A program made the position numbers and the translations under genes. 43,213 nt of DNA from Streptomyces sp. UW30. Lineage in GTDB: Bacteria > Actinomycetota > Actinomycetes > Streptomycetales > Streptomycetaceae. Location: the NCBI RefSeq assembly GCF_008042075.1, contig NZ_RDBN01000053.1, positions 680,878 to 724,090 of the forward strand. Direction: 5' to 3'. Shown here in pieces: positions 16,213-23,245 of this stretch. The notes below the pieces were generated by a model. The model was not told where the DNA came from. It was given only the letters and a program-made list of their open reading frames with translations, and did no database searches. Every line of letters begins with the position of its first letter. Positions within the stretch are counted from its first letter, which is position 1.

Positions 16213-17544
16213 TCATGAGTCCGTGCGAGTACTCCGCAGGTGCGCCGGCACGGCCCACCACTGGTCCGGGCGGTCCACGACCGGGGCGTCGGGGCCGCTC
16301 TCGCCGTACCGGGCGAGGCGCAGAAGGTAGGCCGCGATGCCTGCCGCGCCCTGCATCCACGTCGTCTGGGGCGGCAGCAGCGGCGGGTCCTCGCGGTGTT
16401 CCAGAAAGCGCCAACGGGCGCCCGCATCATCCCTGATGACCCGGTCGACCAGCGCATCGCCCATCCGGTGCGCGGCCCGCAGCAGGGTCTGCCTCCGCTG
16501 CGGCGCCCGGCAGTCCTGGGCGGCGTCCAGCAGGACGTCTCCGACGCCTGCCGTTCCGCAGCAGCGGCCGTCGTTGTCCCAGAAGCCGGGACGGAGGCGT
16601 TGCGGCAGGCCCGAGGTGAGGATCGAGGTCATACAGCGGTGCCGCAGTTCGTCGACGTCACGGCCCGCCACCTCGGCGACCCCTGCGTGCGCCAGTGCGG
16701 TGAACAGGTGCGAGGTGCCCGCCGGGCCGTGACACCACGTGTACGTCACCGGTTCCACCTCCCGTTTCGACGGCGGGATCGTGTGCGGGACGACGAAACC
16801 GGCGTCCTCCAAGGACCCCACCGAGAGGACGTGCCGGGCGCCTTCCACCGCGGCCTCGATGAAGTCCTGACGGTCCAGGGCGGTGCCCGCGACCGCCAGT
16901 GCGGCCGCGATGCCGGCGGTTCCGTGCGAGTAGTTCGGTGCCCTCGACGGCCTCCCCGGCGTCATGCCCCAGTCGAGGCCCGCTTCCGTACGGTCCGCCG
17001 CCCGCAGCAGCGCCTCGCCTCCCGTCGTCGCGATCGCCTCTGCGAACTCGCTCTTCGCCCAGACCGCCGTCATCACGACGCCCGCGGTCCCCATGATGAC
17101 GTCGGTGAGGGGCGCGTTGGAGCCCGGTTCGAAATCGAGGGTGGTCTTCCATCCGTCGCCGGTCGCCAGGGCGGCCAGCCGCCGCAGTGCCACCGCTTCC
17201 TCGCCCGGGGCGAGCAGTCTGAGCGCCGTCGCGTCCCCTGCGAGGCCGTCGTACAGCGAGGGTTCCGTTCGCTGCCCGGCCTGTGCCGACAGCCTGGTCA
17301 CGATGCCGGTCGCCAGTGCCGCTTCTCGCGCGCTCAGCTCCCGGTACTGCGCGATCTCGGCCAGCACCGGGGCCAAGCCGGCGATCCCCGCGTACAGCGA
17401 ATCGCGGTCCTGTGGCGGCGACACGGTTTCCGGACCGCCCTCCACCACCGCCTGCACGAGCCATGGGCCCTCGGCCTCGCGCACGTGGTCCAGCACCCAC
17501 GACCAGGCGGCCTCGCCCACGTCCCGATATACGTCGCTCCTCAT
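16213..17544 (-). CDS. LanC-like lanthionine synthetase family protein with CCG zinc motif
   Basis: 443 aa; ATG at 17544. The LanC alpha/alpha-toroid repeats are visible as Gly-rich motifs: LYAGIAGL (~50), LYDGLAGDA (~98), VIMGTAGVV (~149), SHGTAGIAAAL (~206), WCHGPAGTSHLF (~270), RCCGTAGVGDVLLD (~327) and MQGAAGIAAYLLRL. In LanC cyclases such as NisC, zinc is held by Cys, Cys and His, with a general-acid His. Here His207, Cys271 and Cys328 fit, but the third ligand is Cys329 (CCG instead of CHG), as in the ProcM-type LanM group. No lanthipeptide precursor, dehydratase or kinase domain is near. It is the main cargo of the CTAG-flanked element. Its ATG overlaps the stop of the decayed SRPBCC gene. 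Confidence 0.88.
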   Translation of the reverse strand: MRSDVYRDVGEAAWSWVLDHVREAEGPWLVQAVVEGGPETVSPPQDRDSLYAGIAGLAPVLAEIAQYRELSAREAALATGIVTRLSAQAGQRTEPSLYDGLAGDATALRLLAPGEEAVALRRLAALATGDGWKTTLDFEPGSNAPLTDVIMGTAGVVMTAVWAKSEFAEAIATTGGEALLRAADRTEAGLDWGMTPGRPSRAPNYSHGTAGIAAALAVAGTALDRQDFIEAAVEGARHVLSVGSLEDAGFVVPHTIPPSKREVEPVTYTWCHGPAGTSHLFTALAHAGVAEVAGRDVDELRHRCMTSILTSGLPQRLRPGFWDNDGRCCGTAGVGDVLLDAAQDCRAPQRRQTLLRAAHRMGDALVDRVIRDDAGARWRFLEHREDPPLLPPQTTWMQGAAGIAAYLLRLARYGESGPDAPVVDRPDQWWAVPAHLRSTRTDS

Positions 17545-17852
17545 CCGGTCACGCTACAACCCCTCGGATGAGCAGGCCCGTTCGGCGGGGTGTCGCCGGT
17601 CTGTCGGTTCCGGCGGTCCTGGGTACCGGCTTCCGCGGCTGCCTTCAGGTCACGCAGCCCTGCTTCGAGGCCGTCGCGCAGGATCTTGGTCGCGGTGGGA
17701 ACGCCTGCGTCGACCTGCGCGCCGGTGTGGGTCTCTTCCGTGCGTACGAGGACACCGCCCTTGGCCTCGGTGAAGTTCCAGATGGTGCGCAGCGGCGCGT
17801 GGATGACGGTCCGGGTCCGGTAGCGGACCCGTGCGTCGGGATCGACGCCCTG
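17541..17852 (-). pseudogene. SRPBCC-family gene with internal deletion
   Basis: The remaining frame reads DARVRYRTRTVIHAPLRTIW, then N-FTEAKGGVLVRTEETHTGAQ, then VPTATKILRDGLEAGLRDLK. The first piece is the N-terminal strand of an SRPBCC/polyketide-cyclase-like protein and the rest is its C-terminal half. By family knowledge about 60-70 residues between the two should be present but are missing, the joint falling at a W-N. The frame then runs on through QDRRNRQTGDTPPNGPAHPR to a TGA that overlaps the LanC start. No start with a ribosome site is visible, and the gap to the divergent TetR remnant is only ~24 bp, so its promoter seems lost too. Confidence 0.7.
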
Positions 17853-17876
17853 CCCACGACAGGTGAGGGGCTTCCC

Positions 17877-18128
17877 ATGGGCGACACCGGTGCGCAGACG
17901 CCCCGGGAGCGCTATCGCGCCCAGGTGCAGGCGGAGATCAAGGAACGCGCCTGGGAGCAGATCGCCGCGGCCGGTGTGCCCGCGCTCTCTCAACGCGGTC
18001 GCCAAACAGACGGGTATGAGCGGGCCCGCGCTCTACCGCTACTTCGCCGGCCGCGACGAGTTGATCACCGAACTCGTTCGACCTACGGAGGGATGCTGGA
18101 GGGCTACCCGTGCAAGCCCGTCAATGAC
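17877..18128 (+). pseudogene. TetR-family regulator fragment with frameshifts
   Basis: It starts at ATG 17877 with GGTGAGGGG upstream: MGDTGAQTPRERYRAQVQAE, IKERAWEQIAAAGVPALS. The helix-turn-helix continues only in another frame: LNAVAKQTGMSGPALYRYFA, GRDELITELV. A small deletion near 17993 causes the shift, and a second disruption near 18085 follows. The ligand-binding domain is absent. The divergent placement with an SRPBCC gene is a common regulator-target pair; both members are broken here. Confidence 0.75.
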
Positions 18129-18443
18129 ATGAAGGTCAGGAGTCTCCAGCGGCAGGCTGAACGTGCGTTCCCCTCCACGCCGGTCCATGCGGTTCCCCCC
18201 TCCCGCGAGTACCCGGACCAGGCTGCCGGCGCCTTCGGCCCCGTTGAGGTGCTTCCTTCCGTGGCCTGCATCGGCGCCTTTCGCTCGACAGCGGTCGCCC
18301 CTGAACTCGACCCGGTCCTGCACCGTTCCGCTCTCACCGTGGTCTGGTTCCAGACCGGCTTGGATGTCCCGTCGGGCATGGACGCCGACCTTGTGCTGCG
18401 CAGCATTCGCTGGGAAGAGCTGGCCCAGGACTATGAGCTCTAG
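18129..18443 (+). CDS. Hypothetical protein, 104 aa, element cargo
   Basis: ATG at 18129 to TAG at 18441-18443. The sequence MKVRSLQRQAERAFPSTPVH, FGPVEVLPSVACIGAFRSTA, LHRSALTVVWFQTGLDVPSG, ADLVLRSIRWEELAQDYEL is coherent, with a Trp/Phe-containing strand and an acidic C-terminal helix. It looks like a conserved small soluble protein, but I cannot name the family. It is intact although its neighbours are decayed, and its stop codon lies in a CTAG that may be the target site of the IS. Moderate doubt remains over whether it is expressed. Confidence 0.5.
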   Translation: MKVRSLQRQAERAFPSTPVHAVPPSREYPDQAAGAFGPVEVLPSVACIGAFRSTAVAPELDPVLHRSALTVVWFQTGLDVPSGMDADLVLRSIRWEELAQDYEL

Positions 18444-18456
18444 CGACGGGTGCCGA

Positions 18457-19332
18457 TCACAGCCACTCGTTGATAGCAGCGATCAGGACGGTCGCCTCGT
18501 AGCGGACCGCCGGCTTGTCGTAGCGCGTGGCGACGGCGCGGTGCCTCTTGAGGCGGTTGATCCCGCACTCGACCGCGTGGCGCTTGCGGTAGTCGGCCGG
18601 GTCCGAAACGTGGTGGTCGGCCGCCGCGGGAGCCGAGCTTCTGGCGGTTGCGTGCCTGGTCGGCCTTGTCGGGGATGGTGCAGCGGATTCCGCGGCGCCG
18701 CAGGTAAGCGCGGTTTCTGCGGGAGGCGTACGCCTTGTCGGCGCGGACCCGACGGGGACGGACACGTGGCCGGCCCGGCCTATGCGAGGCACGCGGACTT
18801 TCTCCAGTACGGGTTCGAACTGCGGCGACTCCCCGTGTTGCCCGGCCGTGATCACGATCGACATGGGCTTTTGGCCCTGTTCGACGGCGAGGTGCAGCTT
18901 GGTGGTGAACCCGCCGCGTGAGCGTCCCAGTCCGTGGTCTCCGGGCTCGGCGAAGACACCGCCCGGTGGTTCCTTCTGCAGGCCGCCCTGCCTTCGGGCT
19001 CCGGCCGCGTGCTGGTGGGCGCGGCAGACCGTGGAGTCGACGCTCAGGTCCCAGGTGATCGCACCCTGCGCGTCGGCCAGGGACTGGAGCCGGGTAAGGA
19101 TCTGCTGCCAGGTACCGTTCCGCTGCCACCTGCGGAAGAGGTCGTAGACCCGGCCCCACGGTCCGTACTCGACGGGGACGTCCCTCCACGGAACCCCGGT
19201 CCGAACTCGGAAGCGTATGCCGTCGATCAACTGCCGCCGGGACCAGACGGGCGGCCGCCCCGCCCTCATCCCCTTCGGTAGCAACGGCTCCAACACCGCC
19301 CACTGCTCGTCCGTGAGATCACCCCGACCCAT
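18457..19332 (-). pseudogene. IS5-family transposase with two compensating frameshifts
   Basis: ATG at 19332. The N-terminal part [37 protein letters not shown] and [18 protein letters not shown] (first catalytic Asp) is in one frame. Near 18765-18775 the conserved sequence moves to another frame ([35 protein letters not shown], with the second Asp in ADKAY). It returns at about 18604 through one extra base, giving [20 protein letters not shown] (catalytic Glu) and the end [16 protein letters not shown]. All three DDE residues exist but no single frame holds them, so the enzyme should be inactive unless ribosomes shift twice. Confidence 0.8.
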
Positions 19333-19360
19333 GAACTGTGATCATTCACAGCCCAAGATC

Positions 19361-19377
19361 CACTTTCGATACACGGC
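19361..19377. repeat. Right terminal inverted repeat of the element
   Basis: CACTTTCGATACACGGC, followed directly by CTAG (19378-19381), in which CTA is the reverse of the S16 protease TAG stop. Confidence 0.8.
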
Positions 19378-20169
19378 CTAGCAGCTCGGCACGGAACCCT
19401 TCCCCGACTCCAGTGCCTCCAACGCGTTCACCGCGCCCCTGAGCGTGGTCACCGGTACCAGGCGCAGGCCCTTCGGCAGTTCCGCCTTCGCGTCGCCGCA
19501 CTCCTCCTTCGGGACCAGGAAGATCGTCGCGCCGTCGCGTTTGGCCGCCTGGGTCTTCAGGGAGACGCCGCCCACCGCGCCGACCTTGCCGGCCGGGTCG
19601 ATCGTGCCGGTGCCGGCGATGGTGCGGCCGCCGGTGAGGTCGCCGTCGCTGCCGTCGCCGCCCAGCTTGTCGATGATGCCGAGGGAGAAGAGGAGGCCGG
19701 CGCTGGGGCCGCCCACGTCCGCGAGTTTCAGGGTGACCTTGATGTCCTTGTCGTTCAGGTCGAGGTAGTTCAGCGCGGCCTGGGTCGCGGCGTCCTGGGA
19801 CTCCTTCATCTGCTCGGTGTTGTACTGCTCGATCTCCTGCGTGCTGCGCCCGCTCGGATAGACCGAGTCGCGCGGCATGATCGCCTCGTCCGTGCGGAAC
19901 CACGCGCCGATCACGTCGCCGAGCGAGACGTCCGTGTCGGGCGAGGTCGCCTCGATCGTCGTCATGCGCAGCTCGCCGCTCGTGTCCCGGGTCGGCGCAC
20001 CGGAGATCGTGATCACCGGTTCCCCCCTGTTCTCCCCCAGCACGTCCGCCGTCAGACCGGGCTGCGTCAGCGAGAACGGCAGCGGCGCGAAGGCCGCCGT
20101 GGCGAGCAGGACCACGACCGGCAGGGCGCAGAGGGCGACGGCCCGGGGGCGCGTGAGACGAGAGAACAC
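19378..20169 (-). CDS. Membrane-anchored Lon-like (S16) serine protease, 263 aa
   Basis: GTG at 20169. A signal/anchor helix covers ~11-30 (VALCALPVVVLLATAAFAPL). The S16 protease fold follows: VKVTLKLADVGGPSAGLLFS-type segment with catalytic Ser156 (GGPSAG), and DPAGKVGAVGGVSLKTQAAK with catalytic Lys205, the Ser-Lys dyad of Lon. It resembles YlbL-type extracytoplasmic Lon-like proteases but shows no PDZ domain before the protease domain, so it is the short type. The stop TAG lies inside the CTAG target of the inserted element, so the protein is unchanged by the insertion. Confidence 0.85.
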   Translation of the reverse strand: MFSRLTRPRAVALCALPVVVLLATAAFAPLPFSLTQPGLTADVLGENRGEPVITISGAPTRDTSGELRMTTIEATSPDTDVSLGDVIGAWFRTDEAIMPRDSVYPSGRSTQEIEQYNTEQMKESQDAATQAALNYLDLNDKDIKVTLKLADVGGPSAGLLFSLGIIDKLGGDGSDGDLTGGRTIAGTGTIDPAGKVGAVGGVSLKTQAAKRDGATIFLVPKEECGDAKAELPKGLRLVPVTTLRGAVNALEALESGKGSVPSC

Positions 20170-20235
20170 GGGATCAATCTAACGTGGCGGCGACTTCCGG
20201 CCCGGCGCAGGTCGGAGCTGCCCAGGTTCCCCCAC

Positions 20236-21345
20236 TCAGGTCACGTACAGGTCTCGCCGCTCCCGTGTGAAGCGGCGCAGCGCCTCCGGCAGCGGCCGCA
20301 CCCCGATGCCCGGCGTTCGCGGCACCGGCAGATGGCCGTCCACCAGCACGAACGGCTCCGTGATGTCCTCGGCGAAGTAGCGGCTGGAGGCGGAGGTGTC
20401 CCCGGGCAGCGTGAACCCGGGCAGCGCCGCCAGTGCCAGGTTCGGCGCGCGGCCGATTCCCGTCTCCAGCATGCCGCCGCACCACACCGGCACCCCGTGC
20501 GCGTGCGCCACGTCGTGCACCCGCCGCGCCTCCAGGTATCCCCCGACCCGCGCGGGCTTGATGTTCACGACCCGGCAGGCGTCCATCGCGATGGCGGACG
20601 CGGTGTCGCGGGCGTTGTGCAGGGACTCGTCCAGGCAGACAGGCGTCGCGATGCGCTGCTGGAGGCGGGCGTGGGCGTGGAGGTTGTTCTCGTCCAGCGG
20701 CTCCTCGATCAGCAGCAGCCCGTACTCGTCCAGCCGCCGCAGGTGCTCGGCGTCCGCGAGCGTGTACGCCGTGTTGGCGTCGACCTGGAGCGGCAGCCCA
20801 GCCCCGAAACGGTCACGCACCGCCCGTACCGGCTCCAGGTCCCACCCCGGCTCGATCTTCAGCTTGATCCGGACGTAACCCTCGGCGAGATAGCCCTCGA
20901 CGTCCTCCAGCAGCTCGCCGACGCTCTCCCTGATCCCGACCGACACCCCGGCCGGCACCCGCTCCCGCACCGCCCCGAGATACGTGGCCAGCGGCATCCC
21001 GTACGACCGCAGCTCCGCGTCGAGCACCGCCGTCTCCAGCGCCGCCTTCGCCAGCTCGTGCCCCTTGATCTTCGCCGTCGCGGGCGCGAGGTGGGCCGTA
21101 TCGAGCACGGGGAGCGCGGCGGCGCGCGGCAGCAGGAAGTCGCGCAGCACGATCTCCGCGCCGGCCACGAACTCCGAGCAGTACAGCGGCTCCGGGTCGG
21201 CCGCGAACTCCGACCAGCCCTCGCCGGTGTCGGTGACGACGTGCAGCAGGAAGGTGTCCTTCGTCGTCATCGTGCCGAAGGACGTACGGAAGGGGCTGAC
21301 CAGCGGAATCGCGACATGGACGATCTCGACGCGTTCGAGTTTCAC
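20236..21345 (-). CDS. N-succinyl/acylamino acid racemase / o-succinylbenzoate synthase (enolase superfamily)
   Basis: 369 aa. GTG at 21345 with GGGAGG upstream; it overlaps the stop of the GNAT gene (GTGA). Muconate-lactonising subgroup residues are complete and at the numbers known for the Amycolatopsis racemase: Lys161/Lys163 (IKLKIEP), Asp189 (LQVDAN), Glu214 (LIEEP), Asp239 (CLDES) and Lys263 (NIKPARVGG). Family members can make o-succinylbenzoate (menaquinone pathway) or racemise N-succinyl amino acids. No men genes are nearby, and the overlapping GNAT gene matches the known partner of the racemase role, so amino acid racemisation is favoured by context. Confidence 0.88.
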   Translation of the reverse strand: MKLERVEIVHVAIPLVSPFRTSFGTMTTKDTFLLHVVTDTGEGWSEFAADPEPLYCSEFVAGAEIVLRDFLLPRAAALPVLDTAHLAPATAKIKGHELAKAALETAVLDAELRSYGMPLATYLGAVRERVPAGVSVGIRESVGELLEDVEGYLAEGYVRIKLKIEPGWDLEPVRAVRDRFGAGLPLQVDANTAYTLADAEHLRRLDEYGLLLIEEPLDENNLHAHARLQQRIATPVCLDESLHNARDTASAIAMDACRVVNIKPARVGGYLEARRVHDVAHAHGVPVWCGGMLETGIGRAPNLALAALPGFTLPGDTSASSRYFAEDITEPFVLVDGHLPVPRTPGIGVRPLPEALRRFTRERRDLYVT

Positions 21346-22115
21346 GAAGCGGCCTCCCGGCGGGTGAGGGTGTACCAGCCGTCCCGAGACATACCCGTTG
21401 CGCGGAAACCGTCCGCGAAGGCCTTCGTGAAGACGTCCCGTACGGCCCGCCGCCAGCGCAGCGCCAGCTGGGGGTCGGCGGCCCGCAGCGCCACGATGTC
21501 GTCGGGCACCCGGCACCAGACGTACCGGTCGGACAGATCGCGGCGGGCGAGGGGGCCGCCGTCGGGGGCCGCGTGGGTGGTGGGCGCGGCCTCGCGCTCA
21601 CCGGGTCCGGGGGCGCCCTGCTGGCGCCCCGGCTCGATCAGGTCCCAGGTCACCGCCAGCCGGTCGGTCTCGTCGCCGTCGTTCACGCCGTCCGCCATGG
21701 GGCCGTAGAAGTCGACGAGGTACTCGGTGCCCTCCGCGCCGAGCTTGACGAAGTTGAAGCGGGCGTTGCGCCCGACCAGCGGATCGAACGTCCAGCGCAT
21801 GGTGCGCGCGCCGAGCTCCACCGCCCACTCCCGCTGCGCCTCCTTGATCCGCACCCCGAGCCCCCGCTCGGCCGCGGCCAGCACGGAGTACGCCTCTCTC
21901 GACACCGGCGGCCCGAACACGGCCACGCAGGCACCGGCGAGCCGTTCCCCGTCGTACGCGGCGTGCACGGCCCCGCCCGCGTGGGCGATGCTGTGCAGCG
22001 TCTCGGGCAGTAAGGGCGGCGCGGTACGGGGCGTCTGCCATACGTCGCTGAAGTAGTCGGCGACCGCGGCGAACCCGGCGACGTCATGGACCGTGCGGAT
22101 GCTGAGTGAGGTCAT
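21342..22115 (-). CDS. GNAT acyltransferase, probable D-amino acid N-succinyltransferase partner
   Basis: 257 aa; ATG at 22115. The GNAT acyl-CoA-binding part is seen in GGAVHAAYDGERLAGACVAV, LAAAERGLGVRIKEAQREWA (the R/Q-x-x-G-x-G/A loop region) and MRWTFDPLVGRNARFNFVKL followed by GTEYLVDFYG. In Geobacillus a GNAT of this sort succinylates D-amino acids, the racemase inverts them and a hydrolase releases the L-form; the first two partners are present here. A Pro/Gly-rich insert lies at ~173-196. Codon 35 is TTA (22011-22013), so production may be limited to times when the bldA tRNA is charged. Acyl donor not proven. Confidence 0.8.
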   Translation of the reverse strand: MTSLSIRTVHDVAGFAAVADYFSDVWQTPRTAPPLLPETLHSIAHAGGAVHAAYDGERLAGACVAVFGPPVSREAYSVLAAAERGLGVRIKEAQREWAVELGARTMRWTFDPLVGRNARFNFVKLGAEGTEYLVDFYGPMADGVNDGDETDRLAVTWDLIEPGRQQGAPGPGEREAAPTTHAAPDGGPLARRDLSDRYVWCRVPDDIVALRAADPQLALRWRRAVRDVFTKAFADGFRATGMSRDGWYTLTRREAAS

Positions 22116-22205
22116 GGGTCGAGTGTCGGAGGTGGCACGAGCCCTGCCTAGAGCGCATACGCACCGTCGGCACCGACCGGCCACCGCCGCGCCGCCCCGC
22201 ACCCG

Positions 22206-22850
22206 TCAGCGCAACGCTTCGGCGACCTCCTTCGCCGCGTCCACGACGCGCGGTCCCACCCGCTCCGGCACCGAGTCGGCCAGCATCACCACACCCACGC
22301 TGCCCTCGACGCCGGTCACCCCGAGCAGCGGCGCGGCCGCCCCGCTCGCTCCCGCCTCCAGCTCGCCGTGGGTGAGGGTGTAACCCGGCTCCTCCATGGG
22401 CTGGAGCCGGGCGGAGAGTATCGCCCGGCCCGCGGCACCGCGGTCCAGCGGATGCCGGAAACCGGCCCGGTAGGCCACGTGGTAGTCGGTCCACGTCGGC
22501 TCGACCACGGCGACGGCGAGCGCCTCCGTGCCGTCCACCAGCGTCAGATGGGCCGTCGCCCCGATGTCCTCGGCGAGCGAGCGCAGCGCCGGCAGCGCGG
22601 CCTCGCGTACGAGGGGGTGCACCTGGCGGCCCAGGCGCAGCACCCCGAGCCCGACCCGGGCGCGGCCGCCCAGGTCACGGCGTACGAGGGCGTGTTGTTC
22701 CAGCGTGGCGAGCAGCCGGTACACGACGGTCCGGTTCACGCCCAGTTTGTTGGATAGCTCGGTGACGGTCAGCCCGTGGTCCGTATCGGCCAGCAGTTTG
22801 AGGACACGCAGTCCCCGGTCGAGCGTCTGAGAGGTCTCCGCGGTCACGAC
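22206..22850 (-). CDS. IclR-family transcriptional regulator, 214 aa
   Basis: GTG at 22850 is chosen because AAGGAG lies 8 nt upstream; a GTG two codons earlier would sit inside that site. The winged helix covers residues ~5-62: SQTLDRGLRVLKLLADTDHG, LTVTELSNKLGVNRTVVYRL, LATLEQHALVRRD. The effector domain is shorter than in typical IclR proteins but keeps IGATAHLTLVDGTEALAVAV and YRAGFRHPLDRGAAGRAILS. It lies 90 bp upstream of the GNAT/racemase pair in the same direction and probably controls it and itself. A palindrome at 23030-23046 is a candidate site. Confidence 0.9.
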   Translation of the reverse strand, partial: VVTAETSQTLDRGLRVLKLLADTDHGLTVTELSNKLGVNRTVVYRLLATLEQHALVRRDLGGRARVGLGVLRLGRQVHPLVREAALPALRSLAEDIGATAHLTLVDGTEALAVAVVEPTWTDYHVAYRAGFRHPLDRGAAGRAILSARLQPMEEPGYTLTHGELEAGASGAAAPLLGVTGVEGSVGVVMLADSVPERVGPRVVDAAKEVAEALR

Positions 22851-22946
22851 GCCCACTCCTTAAGTGGTGAGGTCGGCGGGCCCCCTCGCGGCGAATGCGT
22901 CACCGAGTCCCGTCAGTGACGCGCTTCAGAGGCCGCCGATCGGCCT

Positions 22947-22968
22947 GCGGTCCGGCATTCCGGACCGC
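22947..22968. promoter_or_regulatory. Perfect 9-bp hairpin GCGGTCCGG-CATT-CCGGACCGC
   Basis: Arms 22947-22955 and 22960-22968 with a 4-nt loop, about 100 bp upstream of the IclR start. If inside the leader RNA it would form a very stable hairpin; it could also end transcription entering from the helicase side. Confidence 0.5.
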
Positions 22969-23029
22969 GTCGCTTCACGGCTGCGCTCCGCGGCGGCGCT
23001 GCCACGGGGCGTGTGCGTAGCGGGACATT

Positions 23030-23046
23030 AGCGAAGGCAGTTCGCT
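23030..23046. promoter_or_regulatory. Palindrome AGCGAA-N5-TTCGCT, candidate IclR operator
   Basis: Exact 6-bp arms with a 5-bp centre, about 180 bp upstream of the regulator. Another hairpin (CGCCCC-TTCA-GGGGCG, 23126-23141) lies further up. The remainder of the 395-bp gap 22851-23245 holds nothing else I can support. Confidence 0.4.
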
Positions 23047-23125
23047 GAGCGGAAGGCTCCGTCCAGAATCCGGGCAGTGGCCGGTACGGACCACGCCCGT
23101 TCGTCCCGATATAGGGCGCGCGCGG

Positions 23126-23141
23126 CGCCCCTTCAGGGGCG
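23126..23141. repeat. Short hairpin CGCCCC-TTCA-GGGGCG
   Basis: 6-bp stem, 4-nt loop, between the helicase stop (23246) and the IclR gene. It lies downstream of the helicase on the minus strand and could be its weak terminator. Confidence 0.4.
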
Positions 23142-23245
23142 TGCGGATTCGCGCGCCCGGCCACTACCGACTGCGGCCACAGCACAACAGGCACCCCGAC
23201 AGGACCACCGGCGAAGGCACGGCGCCCAGCACCCCGCGCCCGGCG

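Larger units (their letters stand above)
16189..19377. mobile_element. 3.19-kb CTAG-flanked composite element (LanC cargo plus IS5-type end)
   Basis: The left end GCCGTGTATCGGAAGTG (16189-16205) and right end CACTTTCGATACACGGC (19361-19377) are inverted repeats, matching 16 of 17. CTAG flanks both ends (16185-16188 and 19378-19381), as expected for a 4-bp target duplication of an IS5-like element. Removing the element joins the TAG stop of the 62-aa gene to the CTA of the convergent S16 protease gene at one shared CTAG. Inside are a LanC-like gene, decayed SRPBCC and TetR genes, a 104-aa gene and a broken IS5 transposase at the right end. A second CTAG at 18440 may mark the inner border of the IS. 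Confidence 0.75.
18444..19377 (-). mobile_element. IS5-family-like insertion sequence, ~934 bp
   Basis: The right end is the good inverted repeat GCCGTGTATCG at 19377. The left end starting at about 18444 (CGACGGGTGCCGA) matches it only 8 of 12. CTAG stands at 18440-18443 and again at 19378-19381. Length and single transposase gene fit IS5-type elements. The tip at 16189 matches the right end better and would be the leftover of a second, inverted copy. Confidence 0.6.

Noticed and set aside
18440..18460. CTAG at 18440 as proof of a complete IS with 4-bp duplication
   Set aside because: Kept only as a possibility: the left IS end matches the right end only 8 of 12, and the tip at 16189 matches far better.
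22913..23194. 93-codon minus-strand frame between the helicase and IclR genes
   Set aside because: No ribosome site, poor codon bias and no recognisable segment; the region is better explained as regulatory with hairpins.
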